Both the position numbers and the translations under genes were made by a program. Below, piece by piece: positions 23,691 to 35,318 of a DNA stretch of 64,000 nucleotides. The DNA is from Plicaturopsis crispa FD-325 SS-3. Taxonomy: Eukaryota; Basidiomycota; Agaricomycetes; Amylocorticiales; Amylocorticiaceae. The notes under the pieces were generated by a model, which was not told where the DNA came from, made no database searches, and worked only from the letters and a program-made list of their open reading frames with translations. The stretch lies in assembly GCA_000827205.1 (NCBI GenBank), contig KN832574.1, forward strand, positions 267,840 through 331,839. Reading direction: 5' to 3'. The first letter of the stretch is position 1. Every line of letters starts with the position of its first letter.

Positions 23691-25237
23691 TCAGACAGCC
23701 GAAGGATGTGCCTTTAGATCGTTCAGAGAGTAAGTCTCTTCTCCGGAGATCATGGTGTCGGGCATGGTATCAATCTTGACACTGTGCGACGGCCTCGCGG
23801 CATACTTGCCAAACGACTGAGGAAGCGGACCTGCACTCATCCTGGGCCCGTACTCGCAATCATCCGATCGAGCGCTCTTCCCGGCCACGCGATGCGGCAG
23901 ACCGTGCGTGAGCCCCAATCCGACGCGGAAGACGATTAGCAAGGGCGTAGTTGCCTGTCGAAACGTACACACGTCGGTAAGTAATGGTCAGACGCGAAGT
24001 ATGGTGGGACGTACGGCCAATTGCGTCGCGACGTCAATCCACGCCAGCGCGACGATGCTCCCGCTGAGATACAGCACCACCATCACAATCGTCGCAGAAG
24101 TGAACAGCGCACCGGACTCCACAACCGTGAAGATCGTCGACAGGTACCTATTCGGCGATGTCAACCCGTGCACCGGCCCCGCCGTAGTGTACATCGACCC
24201 CGGCGTAGTGTGCATCGCCCCCGCCGTGGTGTGCATTGACCCCGCCGTGGTGTGAGACCCCGACGCGGTATAAGACACTTTGCGGCACATGTACCACAGC
24301 CTGCCCGCGATGGCGAGCGTCACGCCTACGTTTATGATCAAGTCGAGGCTCCACCCTGCCATCGACCAGTTCCGCACGGTGTGCCCGGTGCGCAGGGCTC
24401 CCGGCTGTGAGAGCATGTAGGCGGCTACGATGGCGCAGCCTGTCGTCGTGCACCTTGTCAGCATTTCGGTGAGGGGGTATGGGATGTTGATGGGGGACGC
24501 ACTGATTTGGGCGTGTTCGATGAGGAGCTGTGTGATGCGTTGTTAGTTTGCGTTGGATGTTAGATTGGAGGGAGGGGTGTACCGGGACGATGATGATTTT
24601 CCAGTTTCGGTCGTATATGATGTACATACGCCAGGTCTGCGGATTCGTTTTAGCGGGAAGCGTTTGTGGGCCTCTGAGAGGTACACGTACGAGTACAAGG
24701 TCTTGGATCCAGCCCTGTAATCATACGGTCAGACAAATAAAACGCGGGAAATAATTTTGGGAGCTCGCTGACAATGATAACATATACGTAGGTCTTCGTG
24801 ACGTGGTATATCAAGCTTGGGGGTGTCGACGAATGCTTCAATGAGCTGCCGCAAAGAAATGCCGATGTGCACAGTTGCAAGAAGCAGCAGAAGTGTCGAC
24901 GCGGCGGCGAGCGGCCTGTCGTGGATGTGTGTAAGTGTGCCCGCCGGATGGTGAGCGATAGGGTTGGGGGGCGTACCAGGGAAAGCGATGGCCGCGGCCT
25001 CGTTTCAAGACGAACAAGCATACGACATAGAGAATGATACTGGACCGCGGACGCGTGCCGTTGAGAAATTGCAGCATACGACGAGTGGTGGAACATACTT
25101 TATTCCTGTGTACCAAAACGATCAGGAATGGGGCGAATGCTAGCGGGAAATGACCTACCGAATAAAACAGTCCCCGTCCAGATAGATATAAGATTAATCT
25201 TGTCTAGCGGCGGCAGCGTAGGGGAGGAAGAGGACAT
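23691..25237 (-). pseudogene. paralogue B of the 20.7-22.2 kb membrane protein, frameshifted in exon 4
   Basis: Exons align one-to-one with copy A: 25237-25159, 25105-25099 (the same 7-nt microexon), 25039-24977, 24915-24773, 24714-24691, 24636-24583, 24527-24503, 24439-24015 and 23954-23691. Exon 4 is 143 nt against 187 nt in copy A. The net 44-nt loss removes the segment around LYWTVNTN and shifts the frame. All other exons stay open and well preserved, including GWIQDLVL, TWRMYIIYDRNWK, GWSLDLIINVGVTLAI and a tail like that of copy A. Exon 8 contains a four-unit 21-bp tandem repeat. It may be a recent pseudogene, or a weak 40-nt intron within exon 4 might rescue it. I favour the pseudogene. 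Confidence 0.65.
24178..24261 (-). repeat. 21-bp coding minisatellite, four units
   Basis: Four imperfect 21-bp units encode a heptapeptide series of the type HTTAGSM on the minus strand. They sit in the loop of copy B that copy A fills with unrelated sequence (HLPRPPNKYDS). The unit length keeps the frame. Confidence 0.75.
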
Positions 25238-27523
25238 TATGTACGACCACAAGTAGGTTTCCGATATTACCTGAGGAGGATTCGACCGAGTACATACAGT
25301 CGTGATTATAAGTTTGCGGCACGAGCGTCAAACGGAATGAACTTCGCGTTCAAACGGAATGAGCTTCGCGTTCGCGATGAAACACCTCGGTACCGCCATC
25401 CATGTCTGACAACTGAGGATATCGTCTGAACTTGGCGTCAGGCAATTGCTGAACTGAGAGGAAGAAGAATAGAAGAAGGTATAGCTTTTCGGTATGTTAC
25501 TTAGCGGAGGCGTTTCAGTTTCATTATGCACGGGATCACAGTCCGAGGAACCACGTCCGAATAGGCCTAGTTTTATGGAAGCTGCGTCTTCAGCTGTCTT
25601 GAGTGATCTCAAGCCGTACGAAGGAAGAGGGGTTGCGGAGCCGGCGAGCGATGGAACACGAATGCGTACAGCCTGCGTCAGTTCCATCGAAGAAGCGAAA
25701 GAATACGCACGCATGGTATGGTGTCTTTCGTGCCACCACGGAGCCCGCACCTCAGGGATCAGGAGGCGTAGAAGTCCGAGTTATCGATGAAGGTTTGATA
25801 GTGTGCGACTGCTGGGCGTCAAAACGCAGAAAGACTCACGGGTCCCCGTGAGGGCCCTTCCTGGCCCTTCTTGTGATATCTATGATAACGGGACGGGAGT
25901 GGCCAAATGAAGCAACGGCCATACCACGCGTCGGAAGAAGGCAAGTCGTATGCATGCCCTATACGAAGAATCATTGGAATTGGGGTGGCGTCGAGGGGCG
26001 TATCCCTGATAGCCTGAGCAATAACACTGCCTGGATCTATTGTGTTAGATGGGTTAATAGATGGAATAACAAAAGAGGAGACATGGGCTCACTTCATATA
26101 GTGATCCTCCAGATGTGCGGATATAGAGTTTTCAGCGAGCACTATCACTGAGGTGGACAGGCCAAGCTGAGTCCGGTCAGTGCTCCAGTACTCCCTGTTC
26201 ATGCACTGGACGCGCTTAATCCATGAAACGGCACTGCGAGGTGGGGTTTGCAAAACGAGTTCCCTTCGTATTTCCGAGTCATCCGAAGCTTCGAGTGCCT
26301 CCAGCATATAGTGTAAGGGTGCGAGAACGCTGCGAGGTGCAAATCGAAGTGCAAGAGTCGCGTCGGAGGCCCGGGAGTGTTCCATCGGATATCGGATGTC
26401 AACGCGCCGCGCGCGCCATACCCTCTCCGCTACCCAAACAAAATACAAAAATCCGTTGATGTCCCTCCTGGCGATCGACCGCAAGATCTTCCCCTCGGGG
26501 TGACATACGAAAAACATTTGGAACGATACAGAGAAGTATATATCTCTACGTTCATGAATTTTTTGGTATGTCAGCCCCCTGAAGGGCCAAGGCGCGACTA
26601 CTACTTACCCTTTTGGGAAATTTACCCCTGAATTGCCGCCGTTCACCTCGTCACGGTCGCGATAAATCATTTCATCCACCGAATCCGTGGATGAATTTTG
26701 TTAAGTGGATGTGCAATGTGCATGGCCCCTGCACAAGGATGACACGCTTTCCCGGAGTGGTATCTCTACGGAGATCAATATTTATTTTGCCATTTTCCAG
26801 CGAGTAGGCACGACGCCCACAGTAATCAGTTCATTGAGCAACGTTACTGTGGTCTGCGTAGTATAATTTTGGTACAGCTCGGTGCAATTCAGTGTACAGT
26901 ATCGTTGAGCCGGTGGAGGGCAGTGTTGGAGTTAACATCATTGTTCTCAATATCGCGCGGCCGACGTTAACTCTGCATAGTACACTCAAGATCTTGAAGA
27001 GTCGCGCCTTCAGAGACAATTCAAAGGGCATCGTTATAGTCACTATTATGTGGAGAGAAAGAAGTCTAGCATAATAATCGCGGAGGGTAATAATGATAAC
27101 ACGACGAGGAAGGAACGAGGGAGGCAGCTACGGCCATGAGAGACAGATACTGGGACAGTGATACAAACGATGAGGATACGGAGAGGAGCTAGGGATATAG
27201 GTGAAGTAGCAGGACTGGTTCCAAGAGAAAGAAGACGGCGTCCACAGACGGGGATAATCCAGGTGTACACCGCCGCGAGTCTATGCGGTAGCGGACCTGC
27301 TGCGAGGGTGTTGCAGTGAAGTCGCTCAGGCCTAAGCACATGGTAATCCATGTACCAGGAAGTGTGTATGAGTGTGTCGAAGGCGATGGGTGGGGTCGAT
27401 GGCTAGGAACGGGCCAGCCGTTGCATAGCGTGCGGGTAGATATGAGTGCCTGCATGTCCTGGAAATTGAGCGACCAAGAGAAGATAGGATGCAGATACAG
27501 AACATACGATGGTTCCGATACGT
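25238..27523. other. 2.3-kb region without a recognised gene
   Basis: Several medium frames occur (for example 26089-26517 minus and 25328-25750 minus), but I recognise no motif and could not build a convincing spliced model. A 9-bp perfect hairpin stem (TTCATCCAC / GTGGATGAA) lies at 26671-26695. This stretch marks the left edge of the mating-type cluster. Confidence 0.45.
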
Positions 27524-27646
27524 TTATGCGACGACGCAGTACGTTCCAAGGCGCCATTGGCTGTCCTCGTCGACTAGAAGAGAGGCATCGCCGTCATCTT
27601 CGTGTGCGCCGGACGAGATGTCGAGGATGGAGGTAAATTCGTCCAT
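27524..27646 (-). CDS. lipopeptide mating pheromone precursor (CaaX: CVVA)
   Basis: This 40-residue intronless precursor starts MDEFTSILDI and ends GTYCVVA-stop. The motif LLVDEDS lies 12-14 residues before the CaaX cysteine; the shared VDxD motif suggests a mature peptide of roughly 9-12 residues ending in farnesyl-cysteine (region QWRLGTYC). A TATA-like CCCTATAAAA (minus strand, about 27811-27820) and four ACAATG/CATTGT sites (27832-27978) lie upstream. It is the first pheromone gene of the main cluster. Confidence 0.88.
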   Translation of the reverse strand: MDEFTSILDISSGAHEDDGDASLLVDEDSQWRLGTYCVVA

Positions 27647-27831
27647 GGGAGATGATACGGTGATGATTGGGTCGCAAAGAACGACGGTGCTAGAGTATAT
27701 GGTAGCGCGATGGGTGCAGCGAGGACGTCTATGCTGTTCGAGTCTCTACAGACTGTACAGATGCTCTAAGTGGGTCAATTGGGGGAATTTGAGGAGAATG
27801 TGGAGCCTGGTTTTATAGGGAACCGCAATCG

Positions 27832-27978
27832 CATTGTCCGCATTTCGTAAGTACTTTTTCCGGGCGCCATTGTCGTGCCTCGAGCCATCACGGTGTAGAA
27901 ATTGCAGTAGGCGAGTTTGGTAACGAGCGTCGAGAGCAAAAGGCAGAAAGGGCATTGTTCGCTAGAAATGGACAATAG
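27832..27978 (-). promoter_or_regulatory. cluster of four HMG-box-like sites
   Basis: CATTGTCC at 27832-27839, CCATTGTC at 27867-27874, CATTGTTC at 27953-27960 and GGACAAT at 27970-27976 lie 186-330 bp upstream of the 27646 pheromone start. Their density is well above chance for a 6-7 bp core. Confidence 0.5.
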
Positions 27979-28541
27979 TCACAAGTCGCGTGACGTGACA
28001 CCTCGCGACTCCTTGGCGCGAGTTTCCACTGCGCTCGAAATTCGCACTCAAGGGAACGAGCAAAGTCGTCGTAGAAAATAATTCGAGACAAGGCGCTCCG
28101 ATACAAAAAAAGTAGGTATAAGACTACATACTGATACAGCGATGATTCTATATCGTGCGGGCAAGCACATTGGAAACCCCCGATAATGAGCCTGAGATAG
28201 AAACTGAGAAACGGCACTACTGCGCGAATCAAAGCCCCCCAACTCCGAAATGGAACCCCTTTGGGCCCACCCCCCACGGGTATAATGCGCCCCCCGTGTG
28301 CCTTGTGTTGCGAGGGAATGAATAATCGGTGCAGGGCGATGTCGGATGTCGAGCGAGGAGAAATAATGGGACTGATGGAGAGATGCGAAGGCGAATTGAT
28401 AATGATAAATATGCTCGTAGCAATGCTGGACGCTGTGTGGAGAGGGATTAGCTCGCAGGACTGAGATGGGACAGAAAGCGCAATGACACGAACCTGGTTA
28501 GACGACCGCACACGAATAATAATGCAGACACGGGTCTGGAA

Positions 28542-28709
28542 TCATGCGATGACGCAGTACGTCCCGCTGTGCGATGGGCTGTCGGAATCGACAAGAGGAC
28601 GGCTGGGATCTAGATCGAGCTCGTCGTCGAAGGCAGCGTCGGCGGGCGCTGAGGGTGGTGGTGCGGTGAGAGCCGCGGACGCGAGGTCCAGGATAGCGTA
28701 TGCGTCCAT
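28542..28709 (-). CDS. lipopeptide mating pheromone precursor (CaaX: CVIA)
   Basis: This 55-residue intronless precursor starts MDAYAILDLASAA and ends GTYCVIA-stop. The motif PLVDSDS precedes the putative mature region SPSHSGTYC. It shares the GTYC ending with the 27.5 kb gene, so the two may be recent duplicates or signal to related receptors. Two HMG-box-like sites lie 235-275 bp upstream. Confidence 0.88.
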   Translation of the reverse strand: MDAYAILDLASAALTAPPPSAPADAAFDDELDLDPSRPLVDSDSPSHSGTYCVIA

Positions 28710-28944
28710 TGCGTGTGAGTGTGTGTGACGAGAGACGATGCGAGTGTAGTTGTAATTGCGCGGCTATGTGATATCGCACGAAGGGGGGCCTTTTGCGTAG
28801 AGAAATAATTGGCGTACGCACTTGCGCAGCTGCTCAGCTTATAATGGCCCTCGCTACGCGGACGCGTGGGAGGCGACATTGTTCTTGAATATTGGATATT
28901 CGGTCCGGTGGATCAGTCGGGTAGCCCTTTGTCGAAATTTTCGC

Positions 28945-28981
28945 CCATTGTTCGACCTCCGGGTGAGACAGAGGACAATGG
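28945..28981 (-). promoter_or_regulatory. paired HMG-box-like sites
   Basis: CCATTGTTC (28945-28953) and GGACAATGG (28973-28981) form an inverted pair upstream of the 28709 pheromone start. Confidence 0.5.
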
Positions 28982-29633
28982 CGGGCGGAGCGCTCCGGGG
29001 GTAATGGCAGGGGCGCTCAAATATATCGCTTGACCTCGTGGACTGCGTCTATATCGATGGCGCGGTGGGCGCGATCATGGCGCAGTCCAGCGGTCGATCG
29101 TGCGCCCTGCAGCTCGTCACGGTGGAAGGAAAATACTGTAAACATCATGAGTTTCTCGCCGAAGTAGCATGAGATTTCATACCGAACTTTTGTCGAGGAG
29201 GGCGCCTCTCGATATGTTCCGCTTCCTCAATCGAGGGATGGTGGAAGGCGGCGGGCAGCGTGAGCGCATCCGACCAGCGTCCGACGCGAACCTCGAGGCG
29301 CGACCACGTGCAATTTCGGCAGGCTCAGGCTCAGCGCTCAGTTTCAGAGAGAAATTCATTCATTCGCGCATTCGTGGGCCATTTTTCTACAGCAAAAATA
29401 CAAGTAGAGTTGAAATATAGGATAGAGAACGCGTAGAGTAATAACGTCGAGGAAAGCAATGAAGGGAGCGTGGGCCGAGCGGCATATTCGTAGTGCTACA
29501 GTTCTAAACGCAAGAGACACAGTGAAAGCAGAGGAATACATAAGTACGGGACATAACCGGTGAATCGTCCGTCTTGCGGCGACAAGCCCGCGTGTTTTTT
29601 CGGTGATAAATAGGTAGTGGGCGTGCGTTCAGT

Positions 29634-31401
29634 TCAGACCACGTCGAGTGGCTGGGTGTACGTCTCGGTGTGGATCATGACTTGGATGGAATTGTTGAGA
29701 CTGTGCGACGAGGGGTGGGGCGTTGGTATAGGGTATACGCTCGGGGGCGTGAACGGGCGGCTGTACGGCTCGAACGTCGGCATTGGCGTAGGAGCACGGG
29801 AGCAGGGGTGTGCGTCGGAGATCACGATGTCGTGATGCTGCGGAGTGTCCCGACCGTCCATCGAGTTCGCGGCGGAGATGTCGATGACAGAGGAGAACGC
29901 GGAATGGGGTCGGGTGGGAGTGTCGTCCGTTGTGTAGTCCGAAGGGGAGGGGGAGGGGAAGCCGTGCCCTTTCTCGAGATCAACGTCCATTGCGCTATCT
30001 GCCAGAGACGAGGTCAGCGACTCGGGGCGGCGCTTCTTGTTGGCGGCGCTGCTGGGGCTGGGAGGTGTGTAGGCAGGAAGTGAGTTGTCAGAGTGTAGAT
30101 AATCTCCTTTTGGAGTCGCTTTCCAACTGCAGAGGAAGATCAGCATGTGACACAAGATGCGGATACTCGTAAGGAACGCACCTCTGTTTTCCCGATGACG
30201 CGATGCCTTTGCTAGCGGGAGGATTGAATCCAAAGCGCTTCGCAACAGCCCAGAACGCTATGCTATAGTTCTTCTGGGCTTCCCCGGCAAATCCGAAGAG
30301 CGCGAAGAAAAGCAACGCGCAGAAGGGATACAGCCAGCGGGTCAGCTCCGCCGAAATCTGGAAGGACGGGTCGCTTCGCCAAACCAGCGCTGGGAAGAGC
30401 CCAATGCGGCCGAAATCGAAGTGGACATTGGCCCAGGAAATATATGGCGAGAGTTCTACATCCTGGTTGGCGATGTACATGCTGTAGATGCCGAGGGGAA
30501 TGGTGCAAAGCATTTCAATGCAAGCGAGTAGGATGAGTCGGAGGTACCGGCTGATGTTCATGGACGTGTTTGAGGATATGAATTGGGTAAATTGCAGGCG
30601 TCTCTTCCAGAAGGCACGCAATGTCATCGCTAAGTACGACAACCACTACAATTAGTGCTGTTACCTGAGCAAAAGTAGAGGGCAGACTGACCAGAATAAA
30701 CAAACGAAACGCAGCCCAAGGCAACAGGCCACATAAATACGAGGAAATACGCTGGAAGAGTGTTGTAAATAGTTGGATAGCAACCAATGTTTTCCATGAT
30801 GTCGAATCGGTGACCTTGCACGACAATGTCTGTGGGTGGCGCGGCATGAAGTCAACTACCCGCGTTGCAGACTGTGATGAACGCAACTTACGCAGTATCA
30901 TGACGAGTACCGGTACGCCGACGGCAATGCAGACATCACCCACGATAGCGCGTATTTTCTGTGTTCCGCAACGTAAGTAAATTGCAAGGTAAGAGTGACA
31001 AAAAAACACACGTCTTGTCTACTGACGGACACGGTTTGAATGGCAGTGATCTTATAGAGACGACGACTAATGCACAGAGACGACGCGGGAATTCCAATGC
31101 CCACACCAAGCAGCAGTTTGGACGCTGTTGACAGACGTAACGTGGTGAGAACCTATTAGCATGATAGCAAGGGAAAGCACGTACATATATCGCACCACAC
31201 GGGCGCGACATTGTTCACGTTATCTTTCCATACAAGCGCGTTCACAAATCCGATGAGGCAGGCCACAGACGCCCAAATCATGTACGCGCACGTCCCGGCA
31301 TTCCACGCCTGGAGATGCCATGGCAGAGGGACGAGACTGAGGATGAAGCCCAGGAAGGCGAAGATGGGGTAGAGAGGATACGTCGGGTCCGTCGAGAACA
31401 T
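29634..31401 (-). CDS. STE3: STE3-type pheromone receptor 1 (GPCR)
   Basis: The receptor has 491 residues from exons 31401-31185, 31124-31012, 30958-30892, 30829-30692, 30629-30182 and 30126-29634. It is a seven-span, class D GPCR of the STE3 family. Landmarks are PLPWHLQAWNAGTCAYM in helices 1-2, VWCDI at the first splice site, SLCISRRLYKI, QGHRFDIMENIGCYPT, LRAFWKRRLQF and FGFAGEAQKNYSIAFW after helix 7. A long Ser/Pro-rich cytoplasmic tail (over 160 residues) is encoded by the last exon and probably mediates desensitisation. It is divergent from the 31772 pheromone gene across a 370-bp shared promoter. The initiating ATG is the one preceding the extracellular FSTDPTYPLYP. Confidence 0.93.
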
Positions 31402-31494
31402 GGCGAGAGGTATTCTAGCGAACACGAGAGAGGGAGGTAAGGACGCATCTCTGCGCAGCAGCAAGGCATTTTATCGATGTCGCCAAGGGCGCGA

Positions 31495-31649
31495 GGACAA
31501 AGGACAAGGCGCACAATGGGAAACGCGCTCAATGCGCAAACAGACCGTGGGACCATCCGCTAAACTCCGCGATCCTGCGTGTTTACCCAATAAGGTAACG
31601 TCATTCAGCCGAGTCCTCTGTCTCAAAGTCCACTTCCGACAGACAATGG
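31495..31649. promoter_or_regulatory. shared divergent promoter with HMG-box-like sites
   Basis: GGACAAAGG (31495-31503), ACAATGG (31513-31519) and ACAATGG (31643-31649) lie between receptor 1 and the pheromone gene at 31772. A TATAAAAG box at about 31679 serves the plus-strand gene. Confidence 0.5.
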
Positions 31650-31771
31650 ACGCTCTAACCGATGCATGTGGGTGGTGCATATAAAAGCAAGCCCCGGCTT
31701 GGTGTGCGCAAACAATTTTTTGCGCCCCACCGAACGACCCAAAGTTTTCTCGTCACCACACTCGCTGCTCA

Positions 31772-31989
31772 ATGGACACTTTCACATCGCTCGCCGCTCT
31801 TTTCGCTGCTCCGGCCAGCAGCGCCCTACCCACTGCGTCCCTTGCGACGACCGATCCCGACTTCGTAGAGGAGTTCCCCCCCGTCGACGCCGAACATGAT
31901 GGAACTGGTATATCTCGTTCGTTCTGCGTCATAGCATGTGAGACTCTTTCCGATTTGCTATTTACTTTCTCTCTAACGACTCTCTAGAA
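31772..31989 (+). CDS. lipopeptide mating pheromone precursor (CaaX: CVIA) with stop codon made by splicing
   Basis: Exon 1 (31772-31937) encodes 55 residues, MDTFTSLAALFAA to RSFCVIA, plus the single base T. A 50-bp intron (31938-31987) with GTGAGA donor, CTAAC branch-like site and CTCTAG acceptor follows. The two bases AA at 31988-31989 complete TAA. Without splicing the frame reads on for 16 residues past CVIA, destroying the CaaX box. Acidic motif PPVDAEHD precedes the likely mature region DGTGISRSFC. The other cluster precursors lack an intron here. It is divergent from receptor 1. Confidence 0.82.
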
Positions 31990-32947
31990 ACATCATGATC
32001 TCTACTCCTACTCCTTGCACGGACAAGCCCATCGTATCACTTTCTGTAGCCTTGATGTATCACTATCGGTGAGATATTTTTCCTCCATCGCCATATTCAA
32101 GCGCTTACCACTGTCCAATAGCACAGTACATGAACACTCTATATCGGATAGAGCGGTCAGGGGAAGGGCACGGATGCCTCGTTTCTTAATTTATGTTATT
32201 CGATTATCGTTTCCTTACACGCCTCATTATACTCTACCTACGAGTTTTCTTTCGATTATTAACCATGATTCTCTCCTACGCACTCAAGTCGAAAGCTCTC
32301 CCGATATGTTTGGTTATCATCAGACTTTGACGCGACTCGGAGGCTGAAATCGCACCATGAACTTCGGCCGATTATTCAGCGCGCAAGCATCAAGGCCTTA
32401 GGTCTCCACTAACACAAACTTTACATAGAAAATGGGCGTGCACAACCGACACGCCATGGTGCAGGGGGAGTTTTGCGAAGTGGGGATATATGCTACTATT
32501 CACGTCGACCGACGACTGAGTCGACTGAGGGGATCTTGGACGAGGAACTCTGGAGGAGCTCACAAACGTTCACGTAGACTCAATGCACACAAAAGAGGTG
32601 GCAGCGGCCAAGCAACGACACGTATAATTCGTATAATCGGGACAGATAGTGATGTGTCAATGGGAATAGCGATACATAATCATCGGAAAGTAAGGAGAGA
32701 CGGGTAGGTGTAAAATAACCAGAGGATACAGAAACGGACGAAAGGATAAGATAATCGGTCTAAAATAATCGTGTGTGCGTCAATGCTGGGAGTGAAGGGG
32801 AAACACTGTGGGCCCAAAGGCGATTGGGCGACGCTTTAGGTCTGCGGCACGCCAGGTGCGACGAGACATGCTACAGGAAGAACAGGTGTTAGCGGGGAAC
32901 GCATGGGATGGTGAGCGCGGTGCGTACCTTGGGTGCAAAATGCACGC
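31990..32947. other. intergenic stretch within the mating locus
   Basis: No supported gene and no CaaX-ending frame was found. Confidence 0.45.
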
Positions 32948-33091
32948 CTATGCAATGGTGCAGAAGCTACCATAGCCTTGGATGACGTCGGAATCAACGA
33001 GGAGCTCCTCGTCGTCCTCCGTGGGGCGGCTTTCGCGCGCCTGGGAGATATCATCGGATTGCTCCGGGAAGATGGTGGTGAAAGCGTCCAT
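32948..33091 (-). CDS. lipopeptide mating pheromone precursor (CaaX: CTIA)
   Basis: This 47-residue intronless precursor starts MDAFTTIFPEQ and ends GSFCTIA-stop. ELLVDSDV precedes the presumed mature region IQGYGSFC. It is the only precursor here with Thr at the first aliphatic position; Thr is tolerated in fungal CaaX boxes. It is divergent from receptor 2 across 516 bp. A TATA-like GGTATAAAA (minus strand, about 33270-33279) lies upstream. Confidence 0.87.
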   Translation of the reverse strand: MDAFTTIFPEQSDDISQARESRPTEDDEELLVDSDVIQGYGSFCTIA

Positions 33092-33455
33092 GAGGGCGAT
33101 GGGATATCGGAGGTGCGCTGTCGTTGGTGGTTATGAGTGTGGGGGTGAGGAGTGCGCGAGCCAAGCAGTGGTAGGAGCGGTGCTGGAAAGCAGATAGTGT
33201 GCGCGCCTATGCAGACTTGGGGGATACTGGACAACTTTTTTTTGTTCGCCCCTAGAGTTGCGGCTACGGTTTTATACCAGCCTATTATTCCCGGCCCGCC
33301 GATAATGTGTGGTCATATTAGCGTCGGGAAAGCGAGACAAGGGTACATGCGGTGCGTTAGGGTCATTGGGCGAGAAAGCGCATTATTCGTTCCTATTCGT
33401 CCAAAAATGGGAGCTTACATAATGAGGTTTGAACTCCGATCCTCTTTGTCCTCGC

Positions 33456-33507
33456 ACAATGCGCACCGCGACGCGCCTTGCCGACGACCTCAAAGGGAGG
33501 ACAATGG
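33456..33507. promoter_or_regulatory. HMG-box-like sites in the pheromone/receptor 2 divergent promoter
   Basis: ACAATG (33456-33461) and GGACAATGG (33499-33507) lie about 100-150 bp upstream of receptor 2 and 365-415 bp upstream of the divergent pheromone gene. Confidence 0.5.
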
Positions 33508-33607
33508 TCTCAAAGCACTATGCAAACAATAAGTATATATCGATGGGTCCACAGAACTTGGCCGCCTCCTCACCGACTCTTGATACCTCCTGAGCCACTC
33601 CGCTACG

Positions 33608-35318
33608 ATGGACCCAACTTATCCCCTCTTCCCCATCTTTGCTTTCCTTGGATTCTTCCTCTCGCTCGTGCCCTTGTCGTGGCACCTCCAAGCATGGAAT
33701 TCAGGGACTTGTTTCTACATGATCTGGACGGCGCTTGCGTGTCTGAATCAATTTGTGAACTCCGTTGTGTGGGCTGGAAACGCGCTGAATCCGGCGCCGA
33801 TATGGTGTGATATATGTACGTCTTGCAATTCTGCCAGTGCTATGCGGTGTGCTCACCGCGTATGCTTAGCGATTCGAATTACTCTTGGTGCCTCCGTTGG
33901 CATACCAGCTGCCTCACTCTGCATAAATCGTCGCCTATACCAAATCGCACGCGTTCATGCTGTCACCATCACTCATGCCGAGGTAAGTCGAAGGACTATA
34001 TCACATCGGCGCGTTGCTAACATCCACCATTATAGAAACGACGAGCTATCCTCATCGACAGCCTAATTTGTGTGCTGTTCCCTGTTATATTTATTGCCCT
34101 CCGTGAGTTCAAAAGAATTTTTGGGGTTGTGCATGCGACTAACTGCCAGACCAGAATACATTGTCCAAGGCCATCGCTTTGACATATTCGAGGACATCGG
34201 GTGCTACCCCTCTATCTTCAACACACCTGTCAGCTTCGTCATCAACAGCATGTGGCCCATTGTTTTGGGCCTGATCTCTGCCGTCTACTGTGGTATGTTT
34301 GGCCCCATACGATTTTGAACTCTCGCTCATATTCCTCTTCAGTCCTTTCTCTCCGTGCCTTTATGCACCGGCGCTCTCAGTTCAACCAATTTCTCACTTC
34401 GAACGCGTCGTTGACCGTCAGCCGCTACTTCCGCTTGATGGCACTCGCGATGACGGAGATTGCCTGCACCACTCCGCTCGCGATATTCGCCATCTATCTG
34501 AATGCCAATGCGCAGACGATGCAGCCCTATGGAAGCTGGGAGAACGTGCACTTCAATTTCTCGCGCGTCGAACAAGTGCCCGCAGTTCTCTGGCGGATGA
34601 ACCACCTGTTTGTGATCTCCGTTGAGATGAGCCGCTGGGTCGCGCCGCTATGCGCGTTCATCTTCTTTGGCTTCTTTGGCTTTGCTGAGGAAGCGAGACG
34701 GCACTATGCCATGGCTTTCTGGGCTGTACTCAAGCGCGTGGGCTTCCGACCACGCGTAACCGTGCACGCCTTGCCAGGGTGAGTTGCTTATTTTCTCACT
34801 GTGTCGACAATATGCTAACTTGCTGCTGTAGCTACACCGGGGCAATGAAAAAGGAAGCAATGCTTTCGAGCCATAACGCTTCCGCATGCCCACCTTACGA
34901 TTACTCCCCTGACCATCCCGGATCTTTCTCCTCGATATCTACCGACCAGTCGCTTCGCAGTGACTGGAAACCCACAAGAAGTTTCCCCCATATGTTCTCT
35001 CTTCCCATTGGACCGCCAGCCGTTCCCCAATATGCCGACGAATCGCTCTCACGCTACATTGAGTCCCTACCAACCCCCACGACAGCTACGTCTTCCTCTT
35101 TCAGCGACGATCGTTCACATGGGCGCGCATCGATGTCGGCGGTGGCCTCTCCGCCAAATTCCGCTGCACACTCGGCGTTCAGTCCATCACGACCGCAATC
35201 ATTACCATGCGTATTGGACCGGGCGGTGGAGCCCGGCCTACGCTCGAGCTTTTCGAGCAGCTCTACTCTCGATGCCTCACAGCCGACCCCAAGCTCGAAC
35301 CACGTCGACCGCCGATAG
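33608..35318 (+). CDS. STE3: STE3-type pheromone receptor 2 (GPCR)
   Basis: The receptor has 482 residues from exons 33608-33815, 33870-33982, 34036-34102, 34155-34292, 34343-34778 and 34832-35318. Exons 2-4 have exactly the lengths of receptor 1 (113, 67 and 138 nt). Landmarks are PLSWHLQAWNSGTCFYM, IWCDI, SLCINRRLYQI, KRRAIL, QGHRFDIFEDIGCYPS, LRAFMHRRSQF and FGFAEEARRHYAMAFW. The C-terminal tail (about 160 residues) is Ser/Pro-rich and unlike that of receptor 1. Exon 4 uses the second AG (34153-34154); the upstream AG would break the QYIVQGHRF motif. Confidence 0.92.

Noticed and set aside
25328-26517. One or two protein genes in the 25.3-26.5 kb region
   Set aside because: Open frames of 140 codons occur, but no consistent splice series, family motif or resemblance to neighbours could be found.
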